From Pseudomonas sp. p1(2021b) (lineage in GTDB: Bacteria; Pseudomonadota; Gammaproteobacteria; Pseudomonadales; Pseudomonadaceae), in contig NZ_CP083746.1 in assembly GCF_020151015.1 (NCBI RefSeq), positions 1,517,001-1,581,000 of the forward strand: DNA of 64,000 bases, given 5' to 3'. The stretch's first letter is position 1. Each line of letters begins with the position of its first letter. Both the position numbers and the translations under genes were made by a program. The notes beneath the pieces were generated by a model that worked only from the letters and a program-made list of their open reading frames with translations, searched no databases and was not told where the DNA came from. Positions 52,900 through 62,242 of the stretch are shown piece after piece.

Positions 52900-55800
52900 T
52901 CAGCGAGCCCTGGCCAGATCCTGCAGATGCCTGGCCAGGGCTTTCTCGACACGGCGCATGTGCCGTGCCAAGGCCTGCCTTCGCAGCTTGCGTTGCGGCA
53001 ATGCCAATGGCTGGCGCTCCAGCGCCTCACAAGCCTTTACCAGCGCCCTCGCGTCGAGCATCCTCGCCACGCCAAGGATATGGTGCGCCTGGGTGGCGAG
53101 CTTCTGTGGATCAAGGCCTGGGTCGATGGCCATCAATGTAGTCAGGTCCTGTTGCAGGCTTAGCTGCAGCGCTTTGAGCAGCCGCTCATGGTTGGCGGGG
53201 TTCTCTCCGGCGATGGCGGCCAGGCCTGCGGGTTCGAAAGGTCTGGGGCGCGGGTTTGCCTGCTTACCCAGGCGGGTAGGGGCGATGGCAGCGAGGCGTT
53301 GGTTCAACATGTGCAAGCTGATGGGCTTGAGCAGACAATCGTCCATGCCGACATCCAGGCATTTCTGACGTACCTCAGGCTGGGCATTGGCGGTATAGCC
53401 AAGGATCACGCAACGTGGCCAGCCGAGCCGGTGCTCGTGCGCTCGGATCGCTTCGGCTACCTGGTAGCCGCTCATGCGTGGCATGTTGCAGTCCAGAATC
53501 ACCAGGTCGAAACCGCCCGTGCGCCATTTTTCCAAGCCTTCATGGCCATCGCGAGCACTGTTCTGGCGTAGCCCCAGGAAACTCAATTGTTGCTCCATCA
53601 GCAACAGGTTGGCCGGGTGATCGTCGATCACGAGCGCTTTCAGGCGCGCCACCGGCGCCTCGACTTCAGGTATCAGCGGCGCAGCTTCCATTGGGGGCGC
53701 GACACAGTGCAGCGGCATGACCAAGCGGACCTGGGTGCCCACACCCGGAAGGCTCTTGATCGTCAGGTCGCCTCCCATCATTTCGCACAAGCTCTGGCTG
53801 ATCGCAAGGCCCAGGCCAGTACCCGCCCGGGCGCCTTCGCTGTGGGGGTTGGCCTGAACGAACGGGTTGAACAATTCCTGCAAGTCATCTTCATGGATGC
53901 CGATACCGGTGTCACGCACCTGCAGCTCCAGGACAGGTGTACCTGATTTGTCGTCGAGGGCGAGACCGACGCACACCTGGCCATCTTCGGTGAACTTGAT
54001 GGCATTGCTCACCAGGTTGGAGACGACCTGCTTGAAGCGTAATGGGTCGAGCAGGGCATGACATCGGGCATCCGGTGCGATCATCACTTGCAAGGCGAGG
54101 CCCTTCTGTCGTGCCAGGCCGTCGAATATCCGGGCCACCGATTCCACCAGTGCGCTTGGGTCGACTGGCTCGGGCGCGAGGTAGAGATGCCCGGATTCGA
54201 TACGAACGAAATCCAGGATATCTCCGATCAGCCCCAACAGGTCCTTGGCCGAATGATAGGCGACCTCCAGTGCCGGTCGGTCCAGCTGCCCCTTGTCGGC
54301 GCGCCGCACGGCCAGCTCCAGCATGCCGATGACCGCATTCATGGGCGTTCGGATTTCATGGCTGATGGTCGCCAGAAAGGTGCTTTTGGCACGGTTCGCG
54401 TCATCGGCTTGCTGCTTGGCCAGGCGCAGTTCCTGAATCAGCTTGCGGCGCTCGCTGATATCGATCCAGCCGCCAATGATGCCCTGGACCTCGCCCAGAG
54501 AATCACGATAAGGCAGGATCCAGTGATAGAGCGTCAGGTGGCGACCCCCTATGTGCAAGGCACGATCGAGTATCAGGGGCGTGCCGGCAGCCATCACCTG
54601 CCGATAGTCGGTTTCTATCTGCTGGGTATACTCACGTTCGTTGCCCAGGCTCTCATCCAGGCGCTTGCCGATCAGGTCCTCGGCCTGTGCTTCGATAGCT
54701 TCCAGGTAGCTGTTGTTACAGCTTTGCAAGCGCCCTTCGCGGTCACGTACATACATGGGATGGGGCGTGCCGTTGAGCAGGGCGCGCATGAACTCCAGCT
54801 GGTCGTTGAGCGCTCGCTCCACGCGTTGGCGGTGTTTGATCTGTCGACGCAGGTGCGCATTCCAGAGCAAGGCCAGCAGCAACAGCAAGCCTATGGCCAG
54901 CAAGAACTGCAGGGCTTCGCGCCGAAATTCGCGCCAGGGCGCGTCGTCATGCAACCGATAGCCCCGCCAGCGGTTGTCGATCACACCCAGCTCTTCCGGA
55001 GAGATGCTCTGCAGGGCCTTGTCGAGTATCGAGGCGAGCGCCTGGGGTTGGCTGTTGGTGGCCATCGCAAAGGTTGCCGGCTCGCTGCCGATCGTGCTGC
55101 GGATCACCAGGTCCGGGTTGTCGGCCAATGCATGGTTGGCATCGATCAATGTGCTAATGGCCGCATCCACCTCGCCGCTGCCGAGCAAGGCCATGGAAAA
55201 GAATGGGCTGTCCGTCTCGATCCTGCCGATCTGCGGATAGTGTGCCGAGAGCAGTTCGGCGATGTTGCTGTCACGCATGATCGCGACCTGGCGGTTCTGC
55301 AGTTGTTCGAGCGATGACGCCTGGTCACTGCCTGCACGCGTGACCAATACATAGGCGCTTTCCAGGTAGGGTCGGCTGATATGCAGGGCAAGGTCATGTT
55401 TTTCATCGCTGGAAATGGCCGCGATGACATCGGCTCGACCATCCTTGAGCCGGGCCAGCATGTCCCGGATGCCGCTGGCCCGTTCGATCTCGAAGCGCAG
55501 GCCCGTGCGCAGGCGGACGAGTTCGAGCAAGTCGGCGACAATGCCTCGGAAATGACCGTTGCCGTCAAAATAGGATAGGGGGGCGGCCGTTTCGTTGATG
55601 GCCACGCGCATGACCGGGTGCTCCCGCAGCCACTGTTCCTCGCTTGGCGAAAGCTGCAGCTTGCGGTCGCTCAAAAGCAGGTCGCTGCCAGCTCCCCAGC
55701 GTTTGAAGATGCTGGCCTTCATGGCGTTGGTCTGGGTGTCGAGGGCTGCGTCGACCAGCGCCTTGAGCTGGGTATCTTGGCGACGCAGGGCGAAGCTGAA

Positions 55801-56511
55801 ACCTACGGCCTCATGCTTGCCGAAACTGGCCATGCGTAGGGGGGGCATGTGGCCGCGGTTGAGCTGGTAATGGGTGGAAATGGTATCGCCGATGAATACG
55901 TCGGCCTGGCCGAAGGCGACGGCATTGAGCGCCAGGGTCGAGGATTGGAAGGCGAGCAGTTCGGCCTTCGGGTAGGTTTGCAGTACGGTCTTTGGCGACA
56001 AGTAGTGGTAGAGCATGCTCAGGCGTAGGCCCTCGAGCTGGTCATCCAGCACACGACCTTCCTGTTCGCGGGTCACCAGGACCGGTTGGTCGACGGCGTA
56101 GGGCCGTGAAAGGGCAAGCCCGGCATGGGCCTCGTAACCGTTGGCACTGCCGAGCAGGTCGATCTGGCCTCGGGTGAGTGCGTCGATCGCGGCTTGGCGA
56201 CTGTCGAAACCCAGCACCTGTACCTGCAGCCCCAGGGCGCTGCCGATCAAGCCTGCATATTCGGCAGTGAGCCCCTGGTAGTCTCGCCCCCCGGTGGTGA
56301 TATCGAACGGCGGATAGTCCGGAAAAGACGTCCCGACTATCAATACCTGCTTGTTTCCAAGCCATTGGCGTTGTGCTTCGCTCAGCACCGGCGGGATCGG
56401 CTTGAGGTTCGAGCGCGTCAGCAAGTTCAGTGCCTTGGGTGTTGCCGGTTCAGCGAGGACTGCGCTGCACATCAGCGCCAAGGCAAGATAAATGGCCAGG
56501 TAGCGCCCCAT
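52900..56511 (-). CDS. BvgS-like hybrid histidine kinase with two periplasmic solute-binding domains
   Basis: A 1203-residue phosphorelay kinase. A signal-like N-terminus (MGRYLAIYLALALMCSAVLA) is followed by two tandem SBP_bac_3 (venus flytrap) domains at about 50-290 and 300-535, and a membrane helix (ALQFLLAIGLLLLLALLWNA). PAS at about 590-690, HisKA with ISHEIRTPMNAVIG, HATPase with NLVSNAIKFTEDG, DTGIGI and GTGLGLAIS, receiver with LVILDCNMPRMSG, and a C-terminal Hpt with QAHHILGVARML. This is the BvgS/EvgS plan. ATG 56511 has GAGGTG in front, which lies in the overlap with the regulator stop. Ligand unknown. It should phosphorylate the NarL-type regulator upstream. Confidence 0.93.
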   Translation of the reverse strand: MGRYLAIYLALALMCSAVLAEPATPKALNLLTRSNLKPIPPVLSEAQRQWLGNKQVLIVGTSFPDYPPFDITTGGRDYQGLTAEYAGLIGSALGLQVQVLGFDSRQAAIDALTRGQIDLLGSANGYEAHAGLALSRPYAVDQPVLVTREQEGRVLDDQLEGLRLSMLYHYLSPKTVLQTYPKAELLAFQSSTLALNAVAFGQADVFIGDTISTHYQLNRGHMPPLRMASFGKHEAVGFSFALRRQDTQLKALVDAALDTQTNAMKASIFKRWGAGSDLLLSDRKLQLSPSEEQWLREHPVMRVAINETAAPLSYFDGNGHFRGIVADLLELVRLRTGLRFEIERASGIRDMLARLKDGRADVIAAISSDEKHDLALHISRPYLESAYVLVTRAGSDQASSLEQLQNRQVAIMRDSNIAELLSAHYPQIGRIETDSPFFSMALLGSGEVDAAISTLIDANHALADNPDLVIRSTIGSEPATFAMATNSQPQALASILDKALQSISPEELGVIDNRWRGYRLHDDAPWREFRREALQFLLAIGLLLLLALLWNAHLRRQIKHRQRVERALNDQLEFMRALLNGTPHPMYVRDREGRLQSCNNSYLEAIEAQAEDLIGKRLDESLGNEREYTQQIETDYRQVMAAGTPLILDRALHIGGRHLTLYHWILPYRDSLGEVQGIIGGWIDISERRKLIQELRLAKQQADDANRAKSTFLATISHEIRTPMNAVIGMLELAVRRADKGQLDRPALEVAYHSAKDLLGLIGDILDFVRIESGHLYLAPEPVDPSALVESVARIFDGLARQKGLALQVMIAPDARCHALLDPLRFKQVVSNLVSNAIKFTEDGQVCVGLALDDKSGTPVLELQVRDTGIGIHEDDLQELFNPFVQANPHSEGARAGTGLGLAISQSLCEMMGGDLTIKSLPGVGTQVRLVMPLHCVAPPMEAAPLIPEVEAPVARLKALVIDDHPANLLLMEQQLSFLGLRQNSARDGHEGLEKWRTGGFDLVILDCNMPRMSGYQVAEAIRAHEHRLGWPRCVILGYTANAQPEVRQKCLDVGMDDCLLKPISLHMLNQRLAAIAPTRLGKQANPRPRPFEPAGLAAIAGENPANHERLLKALQLSLQQDLTTLMAIDPGLDPQKLATQAHHILGVARMLDARALVKACEALERQPLALPQRKLRRQALARHMRRVEKALARHLQDLARAR

Positions 56512-56519
56512 GTCGCACC

Positions 56520-57140
56520 TCAAACCAAGGCGTTGCGCTTGGCGACATCGATCAGGTCGACCAATGTTTGAACCTGAAGTTTTTGCATGAGCCGTTTTTT
56601 ATAGGTGCTGACGGTCTTGTTGCTGAGAAACATGCCCTTGGCGATATCCTTGTTGCTTCTACCTTGCGCGAATAATTGCAACACCATCAGCTCTCTGTCA
56701 TTGACCTGTCGGAAAAGTCGTATTTCGGAGTTCGCGTCGGAGAGGCTGCCATTAACGGCCTGGCTTGGAAAATAGTTATAACCCGACAGTACAGCCTTGA
56801 TTGCACTTAGCAGTTCACTCAGGTCTTCTTGCTTTCCGACATACCCTGCGGCGCCGGATTGCATGCAGCGGACAGCGAAAAGCGCAGGTGACTGGGCGGT
56901 CAGAACCAGGACCTTCAAGGGGAGTGCCATGCTTTGGAAGCGGGAAAGCACTTCCAGGCCATCCAGCTTCGGAATGGCAATATCGAGGATTACCAGGTCG
57001 GGGCGTGTTTCGCGGATCATTTGCATGGCGTCCACGCCATTGTCCGACTCGCCGACAATCTTGTAATCCTGATTTTCCAGCAGCATGCGAACAGCCAGAC
57101 GGATAACGGGGTGATCATCGACGATATATACAGAGTGCAT
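56520..57140 (-). CDS. NarL/FixJ-type response regulator, BvgA-like
   Basis: A 206-residue regulator. The receiver starts MHSVYIVDDHPVIRLAVRML with phospho-Asp in LVILDIAIPKLDG and K in YVGKQEDL; the LuxR-type HTH is DRELMVLQLFAQGRSNKDIA. ATG 57140 has GGAAG in front; a longer frame from 57176 is possible. First of a two-gene operon with the hybrid kinase, whose ATG is 8 bp past this stop. Targets unknown. Confidence 0.9.
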   Translation of the reverse strand: MHSVYIVDDHPVIRLAVRMLLENQDYKIVGESDNGVDAMQMIRETRPDLVILDIAIPKLDGLEVLSRFQSMALPLKVLVLTAQSPALFAVRCMQSGAAGYVGKQEDLSELLSAIKAVLSGYNYFPSQAVNGSLSDANSEIRLFRQVNDRELMVLQLFAQGRSNKDIAKGMFLSNKTVSTYKKRLMQKLQVQTLVDLIDVAKRNALV

Positions 57141-57410
57141 ATTCAACTTCCATGCGTAGGTGTCGGAAAACGACATCTACCTTAGCGCAGTTGGAAGATA
57201 AGGAATATGCGGTGAAGGGCTGTAATTATGATATGGGAAAAGGCTTACAGTAAAAAACTATCCGCGCTACGCAGCCCGTGTATGGGGGCGGCGTCACGGG
57301 CTGGATTTGGTTACTTTTTATTTGGAAATATAAAGAGATGTTTAATCGAAGGGTGAGTTATTCAGATGTTTCCTTCATCAAAGCCCGTCGGATGTGGGCA
57401 GCTCCTGCCC

Positions 57411-58742
57411 TTACGTCGGGCTGGAGCGTCCCGTCATTTCACTGGCCATTTCGCTGGCATAACTATCGGTCATGCCGGCGATGAAATCGATCATGCGCAG
57501 GAACGCATTGTGTAGCGAGCCATGGGGGTCAGGTGCATGGTTGCCGATCAGGTCCAGGACACGTCGGCTCTTGAACGAAGGCGTGCGCCCGCCATGCTGT
57601 TCCAGCGCAGCTCCGCAAAACGCGTTCAGGAGGATCTCAAGGGTGGTGTAGGCGCCTATTTCATGCAACGTCTTGCGCTTGTCCTGGAAGATTTTCTTAC
57701 GCGCCATGTCCTTGGCCTGCAGGACGCAGCGCTTGGCCGGGCCATGCATGTGCTCGACCAGGTCACCGGCCAGGTGGCCGGCGAGCAAGGCGTGCTGCTG
57801 CTCGACGAAGGCCTGGGCGGCGGCGTTGGTCAGGTGTTCGATGGCCTTGCCGCGCAGGATCGCCAGTTTGCGTCGCTTCGAATCCGCCGGCCCCAGCTGG
57901 CGATAGGTCTCGGGAAGGTCGTCGCCCACCAGGTCGAGCAACAAGGCCTCCACTTCTGCGTATTGCAGCAGCTCCATCTCCAGGCCATCTTCAAGATCGA
58001 TCAACGCGTAGCAGATATCGTCGGCTGCCTCCATCAGGTACACCAGTGGGTGCCTTGCCCAACGTTGCTGCTCGAGCTGTGGCAGGCCGAGCTTGCGGGC
58101 AATTTGCTCGAGCAGTGGCAGTTCGCTCTGGTAGCAGCCGAACTTGTGCTTCTTGTAGCCCAGGGCGTCGGCGTGACGGGCACTCCAAGGGTATTTCAAA
58201 TAGGTGCCCAGGGTGGCGTAGGTCAATCGGGTACCGCCGTCGAACTGGTGGTATTCCAGTTGGGTGAGGACCCGAAAACCCTGGGCGTTGCCTTCGAAAT
58301 TGAGGAAGTCGGCCCGCTGGTCGTCGCTCATGTCGTCCAGCCAGCCGCGCCCGGCGGCCTGTTGGAACCAATGGCGGATGGCGTCCTCGCCGGAATGCCC
58401 GAACGGTGGGTTGCCGATGTCATGGGCCAGGCAGGCAGACTGGATGATCATGCCCAGGTCGCTGGGCTCGCACCAGGCGGGCAGGTTGTCGCGTAGCGTC
58501 TCGCCCACGCGCATGCCCAGCGAACGGCCGACACAACTGACTTCCAGGGAGTGGGTCAGACGGGTATGGATATGGTCGTTGCTGGAGACCGGGTGCACCT
58601 GGGTCTTGCGCCCCAGGCGGCGGAAGGCGCCGGAGAAGATGATGCGATCATGGTCCTTGTGGAAGGGGCTGCGCCCCAGCTCCTCGGGGCTGTACAGGGC
58701 TTTGCCCAGGCGTTCGCGGGTCAGCAGGGTATGCCAGTCCAA
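57411..58742 (-). CDS. dgt: Deoxyguanosinetriphosphate triphosphohydrolase-like protein
   Basis: A 443-residue HD-domain enzyme expected to split dGTP to deoxyguanosine and triphosphate. The start is TTG 58742 ([14 protein letters not shown]) behind GGGAG, which gives the normal family length; the ATG at 58757 lies on that ribosome-binding site and would add MGDRA. HD residues: RLTHSLEVS and [19 protein letters not shown]. Also [18 protein letters not shown] at the N-terminus. The gene lies downstream of a small membrane-protein operon on the same strand. Confidence 0.92.
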   Translation of the reverse strand: MDWHTLLTRERLGKALYSPEELGRSPFHKDHDRIIFSGAFRRLGRKTQVHPVSSNDHIHTRLTHSLEVSCVGRSLGMRVGETLRDNLPAWCEPSDLGMIIQSACLAHDIGNPPFGHSGEDAIRHWFQQAAGRGWLDDMSDDQRADFLNFEGNAQGFRVLTQLEYHQFDGGTRLTYATLGTYLKYPWSARHADALGYKKHKFGCYQSELPLLEQIARKLGLPQLEQQRWARHPLVYLMEAADDICYALIDLEDGLEMELLQYAEVEALLLDLVGDDLPETYRQLGPADSKRRKLAILRGKAIEHLTNAAAQAFVEQQHALLAGHLAGDLVEHMHGPAKRCVLQAKDMARKKIFQDKRKTLHEIGAYTTLEILLNAFCGAALEQHGGRTPSFKSRRVLDLIGNHAPDPHGSLHNAFLRMIDFIAGMTDSYASEMASEMTGRSSPT

Positions 58743-58815
58743 GGCTCGATCTCCCATCAGGTGGACGCCATAGCTTCCCGTGTCGAGCGCGCCCGCGCAA
58801 GCGGCGGGCACGAGT

Positions 58816-59145
58816 TCAGGGACGTTGGCCGCTGCGCAGGAACAGGCGTACCAGGGGGACCAGGCTGGTGCCCAGGCGCAACAGGCGGCTGAGGTTGCCG
58901 CTGCGCACACCTTTGCCTGTGACAAAGCCCAGGGCGACCACTGCGCCCAGGCCCCACAAGGGCGCGTGCTTGATGCCCAGGCCGCCGTGCAGCGCATCGC
59001 CTACGCCACGCAGGCGGCGGACGGGCTCGAGCAGTTGCGCCGATTCGTGGCGGATTTCCTGGCGGTGCATTTCCAGGCGCAGGCGCAGCAGCGCCTTGCG
59101 CAGTTCCCTGGGGTTCCGGGTATTGGGCAGTTCGGGCAGGCTCAT
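58816..59145 (-). CDS. Hypothetical protein of the ElaB/holin-like operon (YqjK-like)
   Basis: A 109-residue basic protein starting [20 protein letters not shown]. The N-terminal half is a charged helix ([20 protein letters not shown]), then a short hydrophobic stretch ([14 protein letters not shown]) and a basic tail. Its ATG overlaps the previous stop by 4 bp. The place and size match YqjK in the yqjD-yqjE-yqjK order of E. coli; the function is unknown. Confidence 0.7.
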   Translation of the reverse strand: MSLPELPNTRNPRELRKALLRLRLEMHRQEIRHESAQLLEPVRRLRGVGDALHGGLGIKHAPLWGLGAVVALGFVTGKGVRSGNLSRLLRLGTSLVPLVRLFLRSGQRP

Positions 59146-59516
59146 GGCAACAGGCGCTCCCTGTCCTTGGCAAGTTCCTCGAGCGTGGCGCTGAAAGGCG
59201 AAGACTCATCGAATACGGCCGCCTTCAGACGCAACCCGCAATACAGCGCGGCGATGCCGTAGAACACGCACAGCCCGACGATCCCGGCCAGGCGATAGCT
59301 GTCCCACAACAGCACCAGGAGCAGGCCGGACAATGCGGTCAGCAACAGAAGCCCGAATACCAGGGCGAGGCCTGCGAACAGCAGGAGGCTGAGGGTGCGG
59401 GCTTTCTGTTCCTGCAGTTCGATGCCGAACAGTTCGATATGGCTGTGCAACAGGCCGAGCAGGGCCGCGCCGAGGCGCTTGCCGGAAGCGCTGGCGCCTG
59501 GGGCGTCGGTGTCCAT
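59142..59516 (-). CDS. Phage holin family membrane protein (YqjE-like)
   Basis: A 124-residue protein of the phage-holin superfamily III type. An amphipathic N-terminal part (ALLGLLHSHIELFGIELQEQ) precedes two membrane helices (LSLLLFAGLALVFGLLLLTA and LAGIVGLCVFYGIAALYCGL) and an acidic tail. It is not a phage lysis gene here: it sits in a chromosomal operon after an ElaB/YqjD gene, as YqjE does in E. coli. 9 bp after the previous stop. Confidence 0.85.
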   Translation of the reverse strand: MDTDAPGASASGKRLGAALLGLLHSHIELFGIELQEQKARTLSLLLFAGLALVFGLLLLTALSGLLLVLLWDSYRLAGIVGLCVFYGIAALYCGLRLKAAVFDESSPFSATLEELAKDRERLLP

Positions 59517-59525
59517 GGGCGCTCC

Positions 59526-59840
59526 TTAACGTCGGTTGGCCAGCAGGCCGATGAGCAGGCCGACGCCGGCGGCAATGCCAATGGCTTGCCAGGGGTTTTC
59601 CTGGACGTACTGTTCGGCGGTGCCCAGTGCCGCCTGACCGCGTTCGCGGACCGAATCCTGGGTCAGTTGCAGGGTCTCACGGGCCTGGGTCAGGCGTTCG
59701 TGCAGCTGTTCGCGAAGGGCATCGGCCTGATCGCCGGCAAGGTTGGCGGTGTCGGCGAGCAATTTCTCGGTGTCGCGCACCAAGGCCTGGAAGTCAGCCA
59801 TCAATAGCGCTTGAGCAGTCTTTGCCGATTTATTGGCCAT
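59526..59840 (-). CDS. ElaB/YqjD/YgaM family membrane-anchored protein
   Basis: A 104-residue protein starting MANKSAKTAQALLMADFQAL behind GGAGAG. A long charged helix (LREQLHERLTQARETLQL) is followed by the C-terminal anchor PWQAIGIAAGVGLLIGLLAN and RR. E. coli members are inner-membrane proteins that bind stationary-phase ribosomes. First gene of a three-gene operon with the holin-like and YqjK-like genes. Confidence 0.88.
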   Translation of the reverse strand: MANKSAKTAQALLMADFQALVRDTEKLLADTANLAGDQADALREQLHERLTQARETLQLTQDSVRERGQAALGTAEQYVQENPWQAIGIAAGVGLLIGLLANRR

Positions 59841-60072
59841 GCGATCTCTCCCTGTGAAATGTGTGTGGCTATTTCGAGTGATGGGCGAAGCGGAAGGTTC
59901 AGTGCGGTTGCTGGTATGGCCCTTGCTATCAGCTGGGGCGTGACTATCAGGTTGCGCGCCGAATACGTGCACCTGGCTGGCCGATACCGATAAACCTTAA
60001 CCCAATCCACGACAAACCCAAGAAAAAACCACGCAGGTCCCGCCCCCTTCACCGAAACAGGGCAGGGGCCTG

Positions 60073-60087
60073 GCACCGAATCGGTGC
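60073..60087. promoter_or_regulatory. NtrC-like dyad upstream of amtB
   Basis: GCACCGAATCGGTGC, an exact GCAC-N7-GTGC dyad, centred 60 bp before the amtB ATG. This fits an NtrC enhancer box, but the site is unusually close to the gene and I found no clear -24/-12 sigma-54 promoter, so it could also be a small RNA hairpin. Confidence 0.45.
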
Positions 60088-60139
60088 ACGGATGCGGGCT
60101 CTTGAACTGTCCTGGGGCTTTTTTCAGGTCTGCCTACTC

Positions 60140-61348
60140 ATGGAAAACATGCACAGCGCGATGGACTCTCTCGTTCATGGCTCCAATACCTTGTTCATCC
60201 TCATGGGCGCCATCCTGGTGCTGGCCATGCACGCCGGTTTCGCCTTCCTCGAGGTGGGTACCGTGCGGCACAAGAACCAGGTCAACGCCTTGTCGAAGAT
60301 CCTCAGCGATTTCGCTATCTCGGCCCTGGTGTACTTCTTCGTCGGCTACTGGGTGGCCTATGGCGTCAACTTCGTCCAGCCGGCCAGCGAACTTGCCACC
60401 GACCATGGCTATGCCTTGGTCAAGTGCTTCTTCCTGCTGACCTTTGCCGCGGCGATCCCGGCGATCATTTCCGGTGGCATTGCCGAGCGCGCCCGTTTCG
60501 TGCCGCAGCTGTGCGCCACGGCCTTGATCGTGGCGTTGGTCTACCCCTTCTTCGAAGGCTTGGTATGGAATGGCAACTTCGGGGTACAAGCCTGGTTGCA
60601 GGCCCGTTTTGGCGCTCCGTTCCATGATTTCGCAGGTTCGGTGGTGGTGCATGCCATGGGGGGGTGGCTGGCACTGGCGGCGGTATTGCTGCTGGGCGCG
60701 CGCCGTGGGCGCTATCGCGAGGGTCGGCTGGTGGCGTTCGCGCCGTCGAGCATTCCGTTCCTGGCGTTGGGTTCGTGGATTCTCATCATCGGCTGGTTCG
60801 GCTTCAATGTCATGAGCGCCCAGACCTTGCAGGGCGTCAGTGGCCTGGTGGCGATCAACTCGTTGATGGCCATGGTCGGCGGTACGCTGGCCGCCTTGCT
60901 GGCCGGGCGCAACGACCCAGGTTTCCTGCATAACGGGCCGCTGGCCGGGCTGGTGGCCATTTGTGCCGGCTCCGACCTCATGCACCCGATCGGCGCCCTG
61001 GCAACCGGCCTGGTGGCGGGTGCGATGTTTGTCTGGTGCTTCACCGCTGCGCAGAACCGCTGGAAGATCGATGATGTGCTGGGCGTGTGGCCACTGCACG
61101 GGTTGTGTGGCGTCTGGGGCGGCATTGCCTGCGGCCTGTTCGGGCAGACCCTGCTGGGCGGAATGGGGGGTGTCAGCCTGGCCAGCCAAGTGCTTGGCAG
61201 CCTGGCGGGCGTGATGGTGGCGTTGACCGGCGGCTTTGCCGTGTATGGCCTGATCAAGGCGGTGCATGGGCTGCGCCTGAGTCATGAGCAGGAGTTCCAG
61301 GGCGCCGACCTGTCGTTGCATCGTATCGGGGCGACCAGCCAGGATTGA
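60140..61348 (+). CDS. amtB: Ammonium transporter, Amt family
   Basis: A 402-residue channel with 11 membrane helices. The start MENMHSAMDSLVHGSNTLFI is preferred; the frame opens 48 bp earlier without homology. Family marks: GFAFLEVGTVRHKNQVNALS, the twin-His pore residues in VVHAMGGWLA and VWPLHGLCGVWGG, and GWFGFNVMSA. No glnK gene precedes it, so this is a stand-alone Amt and not the usual glnK-amtB pair. Confidence 0.93.
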   Translation: MENMHSAMDSLVHGSNTLFILMGAILVLAMHAGFAFLEVGTVRHKNQVNALSKILSDFAISALVYFFVGYWVAYGVNFVQPASELATDHGYALVKCFFLLTFAAAIPAIISGGIAERARFVPQLCATALIVALVYPFFEGLVWNGNFGVQAWLQARFGAPFHDFAGSVVVHAMGGWLALAAVLLLGARRGRYREGRLVAFAPSSIPFLALGSWILIIGWFGFNVMSAQTLQGVSGLVAINSLMAMVGGTLAALLAGRNDPGFLHNGPLAGLVAICAGSDLMHPIGALATGLVAGAMFVWCFTAAQNRWKIDDVLGVWPLHGLCGVWGGIACGLFGQTLLGGMGGVSLASQVLGSLAGVMVALTGGFAVYGLIKAVHGLRLSHEQEFQGADLSLHRIGATSQD

Positions 61349-61420
61349 CCCGCTGCAGGTGCGCGTAGCAGGGGATGGACCTAGAATAAGACTCCCTCTC
61401 CATAGACCCGGGGCCTGGCC

Positions 61421-61657
61421 ATGCTGCCTGAATGCCAACTGTTCGGCACCGTTGGGTGCCATTTGTGCGAAGTCGCCGAGGCCGTGCTGATGCCTTTTGT
61501 CGAGCACGGTCTGCTGGTCGAACTGGTCGATATCGCCGACAGTGAGGCCTTGTTCGAGCGCTATGGCTTGAGCATCCCGGTGTTGCGCCGTTGCGACACG
61601 GGGGCTGAACTGGGTTGGCCGTTCGATGCCGAGCAGGTGGTGGCGTTCTTGGGGTGA
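61421..61657 (+). CDS. Glutaredoxin-like protein, DUF836
   Basis: A 78-residue thioredoxin-fold protein with the redox motif GCHLCE (C-x-x-C) near the N-terminus, VELVDIADSEALFERYG, and cis-Pro in SIPVLRRCD. Length and motifs match the DUF836 glutaredoxin-like family. Substrate unknown. Between amtB and an M15 peptidase on the same strand. Confidence 0.85.
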   Translation: MLPECQLFGTVGCHLCEVAEAVLMPFVEHGLLVELVDIADSEALFERYGLSIPVLRRCDTGAELGWPFDAEQVVAFLG

Positions 61658-61746
61658 GAAGTGCTCGGGCAGGAGTCATCTCCATCCTGCATCCAACGGG
61701 GCGTGGATCGAAAATTCGGGTCCGATCCAAACCCTGGAGTACCGCG

Positions 61747-62178
61747 ATGTTCATTACCCCCCATTTCACCCTCGCAGAAATGACCGTTTCCCAAGTCGCC
61801 GCGCGTGAAGGCCTGGACAACGAACCGGGCCCGCAGGCCTTGGCCAATCTTGACCTGTTGTGCCAGGCACTGGAGGGGGTGCGCGAGTTGTGTCGTGCCC
61901 CTGTTCTGATCAGCAGTGGTTTTCGCAGCCCGGCCGTCAATCAGCGGGTGGGCGGCGCTCGCAACAGTGCCCACCTTTCCGGGCTGGCCGCCGATTTCAA
62001 TGTGGTGGAAATCGAGCCTCGGGAAGTGGTTCAGCGCATCCTCGACAGCGACCTGATGTTCGACCAATTGATCCTGGAGTATGACCGCTGGGTCCATCTT
62101 GCCGTGGCGGTAGGGGCGCCGCGACGGGAGGTGCTGACCGTTCGCCGTGGCAGCGGTTACCTCCAGGGGTTGCATTGA
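61747..62178 (+). CDS. M15-type D-Ala-D-Ala carboxypeptidase/endolysin-like protein
   Basis: A 143-residue zinc peptidase fold. Marks: GFRSPAVNQRVGG, the zinc pair in SAHLSGLAADF (H-x6-D), and the later WVHLAV His. The start MFITPHFTLAEMTVSQ is where the family begins; the frame is open further upstream. No signal peptide, as in phage-derived endolysin relatives (Peptidase_M15_3). Its function in the cell is unclear; it may come from a prophage. It is followed by a LexA-controlled gene. Confidence 0.83.
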   Translation: MFITPHFTLAEMTVSQVAAREGLDNEPGPQALANLDLLCQALEGVRELCRAPVLISSGFRSPAVNQRVGGARNSAHLSGLAADFNVVEIEPREVVQRILDSDLMFDQLILEYDRWVHLAVAVGAPRREVLTVRRGSGYLQGLH

Positions 62179-62211
62179 GACGATTGACGCAGGCGCTGCT
62201 GCATCCGTATG

Positions 62212-62227
62212 CTGTATATAAATACAG
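62212..62227. promoter_or_regulatory. LexA (SOS) box
   Basis: CTGTATATAAATACAG fits the gammaproteobacterial LexA consensus CTG-N10-CAG, with the alternating TA core. It lies 16 bp before the ATG of the next gene, so bound LexA would block its promoter or early transcript. Confidence 0.85.
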
Positions 62228-62242
62228 CATCAGGGATGCCAC

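Noticed and set aside
57278..57484. A 68-codon plus-strand frame (MYGGGVTGWIWLLF..) in the space before the dGTPase end
   Set aside because: No ribosome-binding site, overlaps the dgt end on the other strand, and has no recognisable domain. The 57141-57410 interval is probably the promoter region of the two-component operon.
59142..59516. Prophage lysis gene (holin)
   Set aside because: The holin-like fold is real, but the neighbours are ElaB/YqjK-like chromosomal genes and no other phage genes are near.
60070..60140. A sigma-54 -24/-12 promoter for amtB
   Set aside because: TGGCAC is present at 60071, but the GC of the -12 element is not at the required spacing, so only the dyad is reported.
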